Shown here: positions 53,243 through 62,777 of the stretch, one piece after another
How positions within the stretch are numbered: the stretch's first letter is position 1
Layout of the letters: every line of letters starts with the position of its first letter
NCBI RefSeq assembly: GCF_000382065.1
Contig: NZ_KB907502.1
Coordinates: forward strand, 62,001 to 126,000
Direction: 5' to 3'
Source: Stenotrophomonas hibiscicola ATCC 19867
GTDB lineage: Bacteria > Pseudomonadota > Gammaproteobacteria > Xanthomonadales > Xanthomonadaceae
DNA length: 64,000 nt
The notes under the pieces: generated by a model
Databases searched by the model: none
What the model was told of the DNA's origin: nothing
Seen by the model: the letters and a program-made list of their open reading frames with translations, nothing else
Position numbers and translations under genes: made by a program

Positions 53243-53333
53243 GCACTGCTCCCCAATCTGCAAATCTAGATACACGATGCGCGCCGAACCGTCCATGCGC
53301 GCACCCCTTGCGCGCAACGAACGGCGATGTGGT

Positions 53334-54518
53334 TCACACCACGCCACCGGCCGCGTGGCCGCTGGCCCAGGCCCACTGGAAGTTGTAGCCGCCCAGCCAG
53401 CCGGTCACATCCAGCACCTCGCCGACGAAATGCAGGCCGGGTACGCGCTTGGATTCCATTGTCGAGGACGACACCTCGGCGGTATCCACGCCGCCCAGGG
53501 TGACTTCGGCGGTGCGATAGCCCTCGGTGCCGCTGGCCACCAGCGGGAACGCGCCCAGCAGCTGCGCGGCCTGGCGCAGCACCGGCTCGTCCAGCTGACG
53601 CACCGGGCGGTCCGGCAGCCAGTGCTCGCACAGGCGCTGCGCCAGCCGCTTGGGCATCACGTCGCCCAGCACGGTGCGCAGCTCGGCGGCGGGCCGCTCG
53701 CGCTTCATCTGGCGCAGCCACTCGCCCGCATCCTGGCCCGGCAACAGGTCCAGCTCCAGCGCATCGCCGGGCTGCCAGAACGACGAAATCTGCAGGATGG
53801 CCGGGCCGCTCACGCCGCGGTGGGTCAGCAGCATGAAGTTCTGGAAACTCTTTCCGTTGCAGCGCGCCTCGACCGGCAGTGCGACGCCGCTGAGGTCGGC
53901 CAGCCGCTCCTGGTGCTTGCCGCTCAGCGTCAGCGGGACCAGCCCGGCGCGGGTCGGCAGCACCTGGTGGCCGAACTGGCGGGCAATTTCGTAGCCGAAG
54001 CCGGTGGCGCCCATGCTCGGAATCGACAGGCCGCCGGTGGCAACCACCAGCGAGGCGCAATGGAACAGGCCCTGCGTGGTGTGCACGCGGAAACCATCGC
54101 TGCCGTGCTCGATGCGCTGCACGCTGCATTCGGTGCGGATCTGGGCACCGGCCGCCTGGCATTCGTCCACCAGCATCTTCACGATCTGCTTGGACGAGAT
54201 GTCGCAGAACAGCTGGCCCAGTTCCTTTTCGTGATAGGCGATGCCGTGCTTGCTGACCAGCTCGATGAAGTGCCAGGGCGTGTAGCGCGCCAGCGCGGAC
54301 TTGCAGAAGTGCGGGTTGGCCGACAGGAAGTTGGCCGGGGTGGTGCCGGTGTTGGTGAAGTTGCAGCGGCCGCCGCCGGACATCAGGATCTTCTTGCCGA
54401 CCTTGTTGGCATGGTCGATCACCTGCACCTGGCGGCCGCGCTGGCCAGCCGTGATCGCGGTCATCAGCCCGGCCGCGCCGGCGCCGATGACCACCACGTC
54501 GCAACGGATCGTGCTCAT
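53334..54518 (-). CDS. NAD(P)/FAD-dependent oxidoreductase, HI0933/YhiN family
   Basis: 394 aa. FAD-binding GxGxxG in DVVVIGAGAAGLMTAITAGQ, the family motif KVGKKILMSGGGRCNFTN, ATGGLSIPSMGATGFGYEIA and the C-terminal GEVLDVTGWLGGYNFQWAWA are all present. The reaction is unknown. It overlaps the yaeQ stop by 4 nt (ATGA), so the two are co-translated. Confidence 0.9.
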   Translation of the reverse strand: MSTIRCDVVVIGAGAAGLMTAITAGQRGRQVQVIDHANKVGKKILMSGGGRCNFTNTGTTPANFLSANPHFCKSALARYTPWHFIELVSKHGIAYHEKELGQLFCDISSKQIVKMLVDECQAAGAQIRTECSVQRIEHGSDGFRVHTTQGLFHCASLVVATGGLSIPSMGATGFGYEIARQFGHQVLPTRAGLVPLTLSGKHQERLADLSGVALPVEARCNGKSFQNFMLLTHRGVSGPAILQISSFWQPGDALELDLLPGQDAGEWLRQMKRERPAAELRTVLGDVMPKRLAQRLCEHWLPDRPVRQLDEPVLRQAAQLLGAFPLVASGTEGYRTAEVTLGGVDTAEVSSSTMESKRVPGLHFVGEVLDVTGWLGGYNFQWAWASGHAAGGVV

Positions 54519-55063
54519 GCCTTGGCGCGCTTGCGCCAGTTCGGGATCACGTCGAGCTGCATCTGATCGTTGAGCAGCTGCACTTCACCGTCCTGGATCA
54601 GCACGCTCCAGCGCATCGCGCGCTGGATCTGCTGGCCCCACAGTTCGACGAAGGCACCATCGAGGTCAACCACCGACAGGTTGTCGAAGCGCGCCAGGCC
54701 CTTGCCCTGCTTGCCCCACCAGATTTCCGAGGCGTTGCCGCCGTAATTGACCACCTGCACCTGTCGGCTGCGGTTGCTGGCCTTGCGGATGCGGGTTTCG
54801 TCGGGATGGCCCAGGTCGATCCATTGCAGGATGTCGCCGGTGTAGTCGTGTTCCCACAGGTCCGGCTCATCGTCGGTACTCAGGCCGCGGCCGAATTCCA
54901 GGCGGTCGCCGGCGTTCAGCGCGAAGGCGAGCAGGCGCACCATCAATCGTTCGTCGGTCTCGGACGGGTGCTGGGCCAGGGTCAGGTTGTGGGTCGCGTA
55001 GTAGCCGCGATCCATGTCGCTGATCTGCAGTTCGGCCTTGCGGATGGTGGCGGTAAGAGCCAT
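54515..55063 (-). CDS. YaeQ family protein
   Basis: 182 aa starting MALTATIRKAELQISDMDRG. It follows the YaeQ pattern (LTLAQHPSETDERLMVRLLA, DLWEHDYTGDILQWIDLGHP, DIGHPDE-like part) and has a PD-(D/E)xK-like fold in solved relatives. Function unknown; E. coli YaeQ can compensate for RfaH loss. It is the first gene of a two-gene unit with the YhiN-like oxidoreductase. Confidence 0.9.
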   Translation of the reverse strand: MALTATIRKAELQISDMDRGYYATHNLTLAQHPSETDERLMVRLLAFALNAGDRLEFGRGLSTDDEPDLWEHDYTGDILQWIDLGHPDETRIRKASNRSRQVQVVNYGGNASEIWWGKQGKGLARFDNLSVVDLDGAFVELWGQQIQRAMRWSVLIQDGEVQLLNDQMQLDVIPNWRKRAKA

Positions 55064-55186
55064 GGGGGATCCGTGGACTAAAGACGTCAATGATAGAGGT
55101 TTGCTCCAAGGGTGTCCGTTGCCGGGCTGTCTGCGGGACGTCAACGTGGCACGCTTGCACGCTTTCCAGCCGCGGAAGTGGATGCG

Positions 55187-56065
55187 ATGACCCTGCCCAG
55201 CCGCCTGCAGCTGCCACCCGGCCACTGGCCCAGCCTGCTTGATGGCCTGTGCGCACGGTTCCCGCGCATCGACCGTGCGCAATGGCAGGACCGGTTCGCG
55301 CGTGGCCGCGTGCAGGATGTGCAGGGCAGGGCGCTGTCGCCGGACATGCCCTGGCAGGTGGGGCTGGAGATCCGGTACTTCCGCGAAGTGGCCGACGAAC
55401 CGGTGATTCCCTTCGCCGAAACCCTCCTGCATCTGGATGAGCACCTGCTGGTGGCCGACAAGCCGCACTTCCTGCCGGTGGCGCCAGCCGGCAGCTACGT
55501 GCGCGAAACCCTGCTGGCGCGCCTGGTCGCCCGCACCGGCAACACGGATCTGGTACCACTGCACCGCCTGGACCGGCTCACGGCGGGGCTGGTGTTGTTT
55601 TCGACCCAGCCGGCGACACGCGATGCCTATCAGCGCTTGTTCCGCGAGCGCCGCATTGAAAAGACCTACGAGGCGCTGGCACCGGCGCTGCCTGGGCTGG
55701 CGTTCCCGCTGCTGCGGCACAGCCGGCTGGCGCCAGACGAGCCGTTCTTCCGCATGGCTGAAGTGCCGGGCGAGCCCAATGCGCGCAGCCGGGTCGAACT
55801 GGTCGAAGCCGAGGGGGCGATCTGGCGCTACCGGCTGCTGCCGGAAACCGGCCGCAAGCACCAGCTGCGGGTGCACATGGCGATGCTGGGTGGGCCCATC
55901 GTGGGCGACGACCTGTATCCGCAGCTCAGAGTGCGCCCGGAGGGGGCGGACGAGCCGCCCCTGCAGCTGCTGGCGCAGGGCTTGGCCTTCAATGATCCGT
56001 TGAGCGGGGAGCGACGGCGCTTCCGCAGCCAGCACCGCTTGGTGCTGCCGGGTCAGGGCGACTAG
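55187..56065 (+). CDS. RluA-family pseudouridine synthase
   Basis: 292 aa from the ATG at 55187 (GGAAG upstream). The catalytic Asp is in PLHRLDRLTAGLVLFS, and the ETGRKHQLRVHMAMLGGPIV motif follows. An N-terminal S4-like part is short or missing. It isomerises uridine in an RNA that cannot be named from sequence; similar proteins are annotated as RNA pseudouridine synthases of the TruC/RluA type. Convergent with the YaiI-like gene with a GGCCCG hairpin between. Confidence 0.88.
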   Translation: MTLPSRLQLPPGHWPSLLDGLCARFPRIDRAQWQDRFARGRVQDVQGRALSPDMPWQVGLEIRYFREVADEPVIPFAETLLHLDEHLLVADKPHFLPVAPAGSYVRETLLARLVARTGNTDLVPLHRLDRLTAGLVLFSTQPATRDAYQRLFRERRIEKTYEALAPALPGLAFPLLRHSRLAPDEPFFRMAEVPGEPNARSRVELVEAEGAIWRYRLLPETGRKHQLRVHMAMLGGPIVGDDLYPQLRVRPEGADEPPLQLLAQGLAFNDPLSGERRRFRSQHRLVLPGQGD

Positions 56066-56071
56066 GCCCGT

Positions 56072-56560
56072 TCAGCGGGCCGGTCGCCGCGCCAGCCAGC
56101 GGTCCAGCTCGGCGGCGAACAGCTGCCGGTCGCGCGGGCCCAGCGGCGGCGGGCCGCCGGTCTGCACCCCGGCGCCGCGCAGTTCCTCCATGAAATTGCG
56201 CATCGACAGCCGCTCGGCCATGTTGTTCGGGGTGTACAGCTGGCCGCGCGGGTTCAGCGCTACGGCCTTCTTCTCCAGCACCAGTGCGGCCAGCGGGATG
56301 TCCTGGGTGACCACCAGGTCACCGGGGGCCACCCGTTCGACGATGGCACTGTCGGCCACGTCGAGGCCCTGCGGCACCTGGATCGAGCGCAACCAGCGCG
56401 AGGGCGGGGTGCGGATCCACTGGTTGGCGACCAGGGTCAGTTCGATCCCGACCCGTTCAGCGGCCCGGAACAGGATGTCGCGAATGACGGCGGGGCAGGC
56501 GTCCGCGTCCACCCAGATACGGGGGAGGGCCAGTTCAGCTTGGGTTTCAGCTTCAGTCAT
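56072..56560 (-). CDS. YaiI/YqxD (DUF188) family protein
   Basis: 162 aa. The family pattern includes [59 protein letters not shown] and the [13 protein letters not shown] end. The acidic residues near the N-terminus and in TQD suggest a PIN-like nuclease fold, but no activity is established. It converges with the pseudouridine synthase gene and its promoter faces the csp leader. Confidence 0.88.
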   Translation of the reverse strand: MTEAETQAELALPRIWVDADACPAVIRDILFRAAERVGIELTLVANQWIRTPPSRWLRSIQVPQGLDVADSAIVERVAPGDLVVTQDIPLAALVLEKKAVALNPRGQLYTPNNMAERLSMRNFMEELRGAGVQTGGPPPLGPRDRQLFAAELDRWLARRPAR

Positions 56561-56861
56561 TTACCCAGTGTAGGGTAGGAAAATCCTGAATGGGGGCTCA
56601 GGGTTAGCCTCGACCGGCTGCCAACCCTTGCCACGTCTAGCGGGCGGGGCCAGCCCATGAACGCCCCGGCTATCGCTTTTTGCAGAAAACACGCGTATCG
56701 TTGGCCCCACTGTGTTTGCTAGGGTCACCGTGAATCGTGGCCTGGTGCAGTTGATCTCACGATCCGCTCATCGATCCGCTTTACCAACGCCTGCAACTCA
56801 GTCTCGGCCCCGATACCCGGTGGCTGCGATTTTTTCAACATGTGTTTCAGGAGTTAGTCAA
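56561..56861 (+). promoter_or_regulatory. Leader region of the cold-shock gene
   Basis: 300 bp without a credible gene. AGGAG lies 9 nt before the csp ATG. A long 5' untranslated leader is plausible, as for many csp genes, but no clear cold-box or -35/-10 pair was found by eye. Confidence 0.35.
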
Positions 56862-57071
56862 ATGTCTGATCGTCAGACCGGCACCGTCAAGTGGTTCAAC
56901 GACGCCAAGGGCTTCGGCTTCATCACCCCGGAAAGCGGCCCGGACCTGTTTGTGCACTTCCGTGCCATCCAGGGCACCGGCTTCAAGACCCTGCAGGAAG
57001 GCCAGAAGGTTACCTTCATCGCCGTCCAGGGTCAGAAGGGTATGCAGGCTGACCAGGTGCAGGCGGTCTAA
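56862..57071 (+). CDS. Cold-shock domain protein (CspA family)
   Basis: 69 aa starting [20 protein letters not shown]. Both RNA-binding motifs are intact: KGFGFIT and LFVHFRAI. The protein binds single-stranded RNA or DNA and melts mRNA structure. It is monocistronic with AGGAG before the start and a very strong terminator after; whether it is cold-induced or constitutive is not visible. Confidence 0.95.
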   Translation: MSDRQTGTVKWFNDAKGFGFITPESGPDLFVHFRAIQGTGFKTLQEGQKVTFIAVQGQKGMQADQVQAV

Positions 57072-57099
57072 TCCGTCTGCTGCCGTTTGGTAGCCAGAA

Positions 57100-57133
57100 C
57101 GCCGGAAGCGAAAGCTTCCGGCGTTTTTTTTTT
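57100..57133 (+). terminator. Terminator of the cold-shock gene
   Basis: CGCCGGAAGC-GAAA-GCTTCCGGCG followed by ten T residues; the strongest intrinsic terminator in the window. Confidence 0.95.
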
Positions 57134-57150
57134 GCCCGCTGTTCTGTAAC

Positions 57151-57172
57151 GTCGAGCATGGCTCGACTCTAC
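57151..57172. repeat. Single SMAG palindrome
   Basis: GTCGAGCATGGCTCGACTCT followed by AC; reverse-orientation SMAG-like hairpin between the csp terminator and the GST gene. Confidence 0.8.
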
Positions 57173-57231
57173 AAAAGGCATGCAGCCGGGCGCGCTAACA
57201 TCGGGCGACTCCTTCCGTCGCGGAACCACCC

Positions 57232-57921
57232 ATGCGCATCGTCCACCACCTTGAAAACTCCCGTTCCCTGCGCGTGCTGTGGATGCTGGAGGAGCTCGGG
57301 CTGGACTACGAACTGCGCCGCTATCCGCGTGATCCGAAGACGCTGCTGGCGCCGCCGGAGCTGCGCAACGTGCATCCGCTGGGCAAGTCGCCGGTGCTGC
57401 AGGATGGCGAGCTGGTACTGGCCGAGTCCGGCGCGATCCTCGACTACCTCGCTGACCGCTACGACACGCAGCGCCAGCTGTCGCCGTCACCGATGCCGGC
57501 CGATGGTGCCGAGCGCATCGCCTACCGTTACTGGCTGCACTACGCCGAAGGCTCAGCGATGCCGCCGCTGCTGTTGACCCTGGTGATGGGCCGCATCCGC
57601 AACGCGCCGATGCCGTTCTTCGCCCGCCCGATCGCGCGCAGCGTTGCCGACAAGGCCGAGCGCGGCTTCATTGGTCCGCAGCGGCGCCTGCACCTGGACT
57701 GGATGGAGCGCCGCCTGGCCGAAAGCCCCTGGTTCGCGGGTGATCGGTTCAGCGCAGCCGACATCCAGATGAGCTTTCCGATCCAGGCTGCGGCCGCGCG
57801 CGGCGGTGGCCTCGACGACAAGCCGGCGCTGCGCGGCTTTCTCAAGCGCATTGGCGAGCGCCCGGCCTACCAGCGCGCCGAGGCCCACGGTGGACATCTG
57901 CAGGCGCTGAGCGGCAATTGA
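57232..57921 (+). CDS. Glutathione S-transferase family protein
   Basis: 229 aa. Thioredoxin-like N-terminal domain starting MRIVHHLENSRSLRVLWMLE, with the Ser-containing HHLENSRS at the active-site position and the glutathione-binding GKSPVLQDGELVLAESGAIL, followed by an all-helical C-terminal domain (WFAGDRFSAADIQMSFPIQA). The sequence resembles GSTs of the GstB/Tau-like bacterial group. The substrate is unknown. selO follows on the same strand after 32 bp, so they may be co-transcribed. Confidence 0.9.
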   Translation: MRIVHHLENSRSLRVLWMLEELGLDYELRRYPRDPKTLLAPPELRNVHPLGKSPVLQDGELVLAESGAILDYLADRYDTQRQLSPSPMPADGAERIAYRYWLHYAEGSAMPPLLLTLVMGRIRNAPMPFFARPIARSVADKAERGFIGPQRRLHLDWMERRLAESPWFAGDRFSAADIQMSFPIQAAAARGGGLDDKPALRGFLKRIGERPAYQRAEAHGGHLQALSGN

Positions 57922-57953
57922 GGCCGTCGGCCGTCGCCCCCATCTTCAACTCC

Positions 57954-59519
57954 ATGGATAACGACAGCCCCCGTTTCGACAATCGCCTGCTGAATGCCCT
58001 GCCGGGTGACCCAGAGTCCGGCCCGCGCAGGCGTGAAGTGCTGGGCGCCGCCTGGTCGCCGGTGATGCCGACGCCCGTGGCGGCGCCCACGCTGTTGGCC
58101 TGGTCGCCGGAGGTGGCGGCGATGCTCGGCTTCGATGCCGATGAAGTGGAGAGCGATGGCTTCGCCGATGTGTTCGGTGGCAATGCGCTGTACCCCGGCA
58201 TGCAGCCGTGGGCGGCCAATTATGGCGGGCATCAGTTCGGCCACTGGGCGGGGCAGCTGGGTGATGGCCGCGCGATCTCGCTGGGCGAACTGGTCGCACC
58301 CGATGGGTGTCATTGGGAGCTGCAGCTGAAGGGTGCCGGCCCCACCCCGTATTCGCGGGGTGCCGATGGCCGCGCGGTGCTGCGCTCGTCCATCCGCGAA
58401 TTCCTGTGCAGCGAGGCGATGCATCACCTGGGCGTGCCGACCACGCGCGCGTTGTCGCTGGTCGGCACCGGCGAAGACGTGGTGCGTGACATGTTCTACG
58501 ACGGTCATCCCCGCGCCGAACCCGGCGCCATCGTGTGCCGTGTATCGCCGTCGTTCCTGCGCTTCGGCTCATTCGAACTGCCGGCCTCGCGTGGTGAAAC
58601 TGGCTTGTTGCGGCAGCTGGTCGACGCGTGCATCGCCCGCGACTTTCCGGAGCTCGAAGGGCAGGGCGAGCCGCTGTACGGTGACTGGTTCGCGCAGATC
58701 GCGGTGCGCACTGCCGAGATGATCGCGCACTGGATGCGCGTCGGCTTCGTGCATGGCGTGATGAACACCGACAACCTGTCCGTGCTAGGCCTGACGCTGG
58801 ATTACGGTCCCTATGGATGGGTCGAGGACTTCGATCCGGACTGGACGCCGAACACCACCGATGCCCAAGGCCGGCGCTATCGTTTCGGCACCCAACCGCA
58901 GGTGGCGTACTGGAACCTGAGCCGACTGGCGCAGGCGTTGTCGCCATTGTTTGCCGATGTCGAACCGTTGCAAGCGGGACTGGCGGCGTACCAGTCCACG
59001 TTCGTTGCCTGCACCCGTCGCGATGCAGCGGCCAAGCTCGGCCTGGCAGCGGCGGATGATGAGGACCTGCAGCTCTACCTGCGCTGGCAGCAGCTGATGC
59101 AGGAGGGCAGCATGGACATGACGCTGGCCTGGCGCGCGCTGATGCGCGTTGATCCAACGTCGCCCGATGTGGGCGTGCTTGACGCGGTGTACTACGACGA
59201 GGCGCGCCAGCAGTCGGTGCAGGCACCGCTGCAGCAGTGGTTGCAGGACTACGCGGCGCGACTGCGCGTGGATCCGCTGTCGGCCAGCGAGCGCACGGCG
59301 AAAATGGCCGCGGCCAATCCGCTGTACGTGCTACGCAACTGGCTGGCCCAGGAGGCCATCGATCGCGCCGAGCAGGGCGACCTGGGCGGTGTTCACGCAT
59401 TGCAGGACGTACTGCGTGACCCGTATACCGAACGCGCCGGGCTGGAGCACTTTGCCGGCAAGCGTCCGGCGTGGGCCGACAACCGCGCCGGCTGCTCGAT
59501 GCTGTCCTGCAGTTCGTAG
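57954..59519 (+). CDS. selO: SelO/YdiU, protein adenylyltransferase pseudokinase
   Basis: 521 aa from ATG 57954. The family motifs are ANYGGHQFGHWAGQLGDGRA, LKGAGPTPYSRGADGRAVLR, HGVMNTDNLSVLGLTLDYGP and a C-terminal CSMLSCSS, in which Cys replaces the selenocysteine of eukaryotic forms. SelO is a pseudokinase that AMPylates proteins in redox homeostasis. It follows the GST gene, which fits a shared oxidative-stress role. No strong ribosome-binding site was found for the start. Confidence 0.93.
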   Translation: MDNDSPRFDNRLLNALPGDPESGPRRREVLGAAWSPVMPTPVAAPTLLAWSPEVAAMLGFDADEVESDGFADVFGGNALYPGMQPWAANYGGHQFGHWAGQLGDGRAISLGELVAPDGCHWELQLKGAGPTPYSRGADGRAVLRSSIREFLCSEAMHHLGVPTTRALSLVGTGEDVVRDMFYDGHPRAEPGAIVCRVSPSFLRFGSFELPASRGETGLLRQLVDACIARDFPELEGQGEPLYGDWFAQIAVRTAEMIAHWMRVGFVHGVMNTDNLSVLGLTLDYGPYGWVEDFDPDWTPNTTDAQGRRYRFGTQPQVAYWNLSRLAQALSPLFADVEPLQAGLAAYQSTFVACTRRDAAAKLGLAAADDEDLQLYLRWQQLMQEGSMDMTLAWRALMRVDPTSPDVGVLDAVYYDEARQQSVQAPLQQWLQDYAARLRVDPLSASERTAKMAAANPLYVLRNWLAQEAIDRAEQGDLGGVHALQDVLRDPYTERAGLEHFAGKRPAWADNRAGCSMLSCSS

Positions 59520-59528
59520 GGGTTTCTC

Positions 59529-59715
59529 TGCAGGGCTTGCAGCCCTGCACCCTCAGAGTCAACGTCAACGTCAAAACCCAGTGCGGCATTCCGTGGGATG
59601 GCGGGGTGGGTCCGGTTCACGGCGTCCCCGCGAATCCACAGTGCCCCGCTATCCCACAGAACGCCGCCTTTGACGTTGCTTCGGCTCGTAGCTGGTACAG
59701 GGCGGCGGCCCTGCC
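59529..59715. repeat. Structured intergenic island C (reduced copy)
   Basis: End palindrome GCAGGGCTTGCAGCCCTGC (59530-59548), GTCAAC hexamer repeats (about 59569-59582), then a stem CCGTGGGATGGCGGGG (59591-59606) with CCCCGCTATCCCACAG (59644-59659, one mismatch) around GGTTCACGGCGTCCCC. It lacks the 96-nt cassette and the GGGGTCAG hairpin, so it looks like a deletion form of islands A and B. A degenerate inverted end lies near 59697-59715. Confidence 0.75.
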
Positions 59716-59742
59716 GAACCTCCCCTACAACGATGGTATCAC

Positions 59743-59810
59743 CCATTCAGTGCGATATTCGCACGCGCAGTCGATTACCGCACTTGAATGGTGCAGTGCG
59801 ATAAACCTAA
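59743..59810 (+). promoter_or_regulatory. Cluster of PcaR/PcaU-like (IclR) operator sites
   Basis: GTGCGATATTCGCAC at 59750-59764 is a palindrome that matches the published PcaR box GTTCGATAATCGCAC at 13 of 15 positions. A second site at 59770-59784 (AGTCGATTACCGCAC) matches at 11 and a third at 59796-59810 (GTGCGATAA...) at about 10. An outer inverted repeat CCATTCA / TGAATGG (59743-59749, 59785-59791) frames the first two. TTGAAT (59784-59789) may be the -35 of the promoter. Confidence 0.6.
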
Positions 59811-59941
59811 TTTCACTCCACAGTTTCGTAGCAGTCCAAGCGATCCACCCCTGGCGGGGCGAGGGCAGCAGCCGGTCCGGTGCTGAAGCCAGGTGCAGGG
59901 GAAGGCCGCAGGATTTCCCTTCACCTGTGCGGAGTGTTCGC

Positions 59942-61453
59942 ATGTCCCGTTGTCTGTCCGTTGTTGCCCTGTCCCTGCTTGCCGTGTTGCCGACGCTGGC
60001 GCTGGCTTACCAGGCCGAGCCGCCGCGCGCGCCGCTGCAAGTGCTTCGCGTGGATCGCTATACCGACGACGCCAACGCCGGTTCGCTGCGCTGGGCGATC
60101 ACCACCGCCAATGCCGCTCCGGGCCGCTACCGCATCGAGATTGACGCCGTCGGCGTTGCGCCCTACGTCATCAGGCCGGCCTCGCCGCTGCCGGAGATCA
60201 AGGGGCCGGTGCAGATCATCGGTACGTCCTGGGCGCGCGATGGCCAGTACATCGCCATCGATGGCTCGGCCTACGTCACCGGTACCGGTACCGATGCCTG
60301 CCCGGGCGCCGAGCCGGGGCAGTCCGGCACCAATGTGCGCACCACCACGCTGCCGGGCCTGGTCCTGCGCGATACGCAGGGCGTGGAGCTGGTCGGCCTG
60401 GAGATCCGCAACTTCTGCATCGGCGTGCTGGTCAACCGTTCCAGTCACAACGAGATCCATGACAACCGCATCGTCGCCAACAAGGGCGGTGCCGGCATCA
60501 TGCTCACCGGCGACGATGGCAAGGGCCAGTCCACCGCCACCACTACCATGCACAACCGTATCGTGCGCAACGAATTCCTCGACAACGGCGACGGCCTGGA
60601 GCTGACCCGTGGCGCGGCCTGGAACCTGGTGGCCGACAACCTGTTCCAGTCCACCCCCGCCAATCCGGAACCCTCGCAGGGCATCGAGATCCTGTGGGGC
60701 AACGACAACAGCGTGGTCCGCAACCGCTTCGTCGATTATTCCGATGGCCTGCAGATCAACTGGGGCAACCGCAACTACATCGCTGCCAACACCTTCACCG
60801 GCAATTCGATCGGGCTCAGCATCACCGGCAGCGGCAACGTGGTCGATGGCAACACCATCACCGGCAACGGCATCGGGATTGGTGTGCGCCCGCAGCCGGT
60901 CAGCGCGCCGAACCGCTTCACTGCCAACCGCATCTACGGCAACGGCCTGCTGATCGAGCGCTGCGAAGCCGGCGGCGCCTGCATGAAGGGCCAGCCGCGC
61001 GGTGCCATCGTGTTCGGTGTGCCGGGCCTGGAGCACGCCAGCTTCGTCGGCTCGCGCGGCCGTGGCGTCGACAACGATCCGTCCAAGCGTGCGCACATCT
61101 GCACCGCTGCCGGCCAGGCCGACTGCCAGCCGCTGCCGAACCTCGGCCAGGCCGCGCCGCAGCTGACCGCCGTGCAGGGCAAGGGCGCGCAGCGCCAGCT
61201 CAACGGTCGTTTCAAGGGTGTGCCGGATTCCCACTACCAGGTGGAAGTGTTCGGCAACCGCGCCACCAACGGCCGCGAGGCCGAGTGGGTGCTGGGCAGC
61301 GTCGAAGCCCGCACCGATGCGCAGGGGCAGGGCAGCTTCACCTTCCCGCTCGGTACCGGGGCAGATGCTGCCGCTGCCGGCAGCCTGACCGCTACCGTCA
61401 CCTCGGCGCAGGGCGCCACCTCCCCCCTGAGCGCGCCGCTGTCGCTGCGCTGA
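59942..61453 (+). CDS. Secreted right-handed beta-helix protein
   Basis: 503 aa with a signal peptide (MSRCLSVVALSLLAVLPTLA, then LAYQ). The body consists of parallel beta-helix rungs rich in Asn and Gly: NEIHDNRIVANKGGAGIML, HNRIVRNEFLDNGDGLEL, GNDNSVVRNRFVDYSDGLQ and so on (about 100-330), and a C-terminal beta-rich domain with two Cys-containing stretches (CEAGGACMKG, ICTAAGQADCQPL). CGGAG precedes the ATG. It resembles polysaccharide-binding or degrading helices, but no catalytic residue set is clear. It is first in the operon with porin, dehydratase and transporter. Confidence 0.8.
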   Translation: MSRCLSVVALSLLAVLPTLALAYQAEPPRAPLQVLRVDRYTDDANAGSLRWAITTANAAPGRYRIEIDAVGVAPYVIRPASPLPEIKGPVQIIGTSWARDGQYIAIDGSAYVTGTGTDACPGAEPGQSGTNVRTTTLPGLVLRDTQGVELVGLEIRNFCIGVLVNRSSHNEIHDNRIVANKGGAGIMLTGDDGKGQSTATTTMHNRIVRNEFLDNGDGLELTRGAAWNLVADNLFQSTPANPEPSQGIEILWGNDNSVVRNRFVDYSDGLQINWGNRNYIAANTFTGNSIGLSITGSGNVVDGNTITGNGIGIGVRPQPVSAPNRFTANRIYGNGLLIERCEAGGACMKGQPRGAIVFGVPGLEHASFVGSRGRGVDNDPSKRAHICTAAGQADCQPLPNLGQAAPQLTAVQGKGAQRQLNGRFKGVPDSHYQVEVFGNRATNGREAEWVLGSVEARTDAQGQGSFTFPLGTGADAAAAGSLTATVTSAQGATSPLSAPLSLR

Positions 61454-61475
61454 TCACCTCCACGAGACCGCGATC

Positions 61476-62777
61476 ATGAATCCTGCGAAATCCCCGTCAC
61501 TGGGCCTGTCCCTGGGCATCCTGGCCACCGCGCTGCTGCCGGCCCTGGCCAGCGCGCAGTCCAGCAACCGCTATGAAGGCAAGACGCTCACCGGCGACTG
61601 GGGCGGCACCCGCACCGAGCTGTTCGAGCGTGGCATCGCCTTCCGCGGCGATTATGTGGGCGAGGCCATGGGCGTGGTCGATGGTGGCTACGGCGAGACC
61701 GGCGCGCGCTATGCACAGCAGGTGCGCGTGGGCATGGACCTGGACATGGGCAAGCTGGCGGGCTGGGACGGCGGTGCGTTCCACTTCACCCTCAACGACC
61801 GTCGCGGCCGCAGCACGTCGGTGGACTTCGTCGGCAATCGCTTCCCGATCCAGGAAGCGTACGGCGGCCAGTACACGCGCCTGACCGAGCTGAGCTACGA
61901 CCAGACCTTCAACGCAGGCCAGTCGTACTACAAGCTGGGTTACTACGCGATGGGCAACCAGTTCGGCCTGCACAGCCTGCTGACCCACTTCGTCAACGCC
62001 GCCTTCTGCGCGCATCCGCTGGCGATGTCCGGCAACAGCGGCTGGTACAACTACCCGATGGCGCGCTGGGGCGGTGAGTTCGCGCAGCAGATCAGCCCGG
62101 CGGTGAACGTGCGCACCGGCTGGTTCCAGGTCAACCCAAACCTGGGTGGCAACATCGAGCGCAATGCGTTCCGTCCGTTCGTCTCGGGCACCACCGGTTC
62201 GCTGTTCCCGGTGGAAGTGACCTGGACCCCGGCCAAGGGTGGCCGCCATGCCGGCGTCTACAAGTTCGGTGGTTACTACGACACCTCGCGCGTGGACAAG
62301 CGCGGGCTGGACACCACCCCGACCACCGGCCGCCACGGCGCCTACGTGCTGGCAGAGCAGCGCCTGACCCAGGAATCGGCCGACCCGAGCCGCGGCCTCA
62401 CCGCCTTCGCGCAATACATGGTGTCCGACACCGATACCGCGCAGATCAAGCGCTGGTACGCGCTGGGTGGTGTCTACCAGGGCATCGGCTCGCGCGCGCA
62501 GGACAGCATTGCGCTGGGCTACGTGGGCGCGGACATCAACAACCGGCTGGTCGATGCGCGGCGCGCCACGTTGGCCGCCGGCGGCGTGCCCGTCGATTCG
62601 CCGCTGTACAACCTCAGCCAGGCCGAAGAACTGTTCGAACTGTCCTACAGCGTCCAGGTGAACCCATGGCTGATGATCCGCCCGGACGTGCAGTACATCG
62701 TCAACCCGGGCACGTTCAACTACAGCGGCACCGACAACGCCTGGGCCGTGGGCGTCCAGGCCAAGGTGACCTTCTGA
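61476..62777 (+). CDS. OprB-like carbohydrate/solute porin
   Basis: 433 aa with a signal peptide (ALASAQ). The N-terminal motif LTGDWGGTRTELFERGIAFR is typical of OprB-family porins, and the C-terminus ends in the outer-membrane Phe (VGVQAKVTF). It is expected to form a 16-strand barrel. It is 22 bp after the beta-helix gene, and its TGA overlaps the start of the dehydratase by one base. Context suggests uptake of quinate, shikimate or similar polyols. Confidence 0.88.
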   Translation: MNPAKSPSLGLSLGILATALLPALASAQSSNRYEGKTLTGDWGGTRTELFERGIAFRGDYVGEAMGVVDGGYGETGARYAQQVRVGMDLDMGKLAGWDGGAFHFTLNDRRGRSTSVDFVGNRFPIQEAYGGQYTRLTELSYDQTFNAGQSYYKLGYYAMGNQFGLHSLLTHFVNAAFCAHPLAMSGNSGWYNYPMARWGGEFAQQISPAVNVRTGWFQVNPNLGGNIERNAFRPFVSGTTGSLFPVEVTWTPAKGGRHAGVYKFGGYYDTSRVDKRGLDTTPTTGRHGAYVLAEQRLTQESADPSRGLTAFAQYMVSDTDTAQIKRWYALGGVYQGIGSRAQDSIALGYVGADINNRLVDARRATLAAGGVPVDSPLYNLSQAEELFELSYSVQVNPWLMIRPDVQYIVNPGTFNYSGTDNAWAVGVQAKVTF

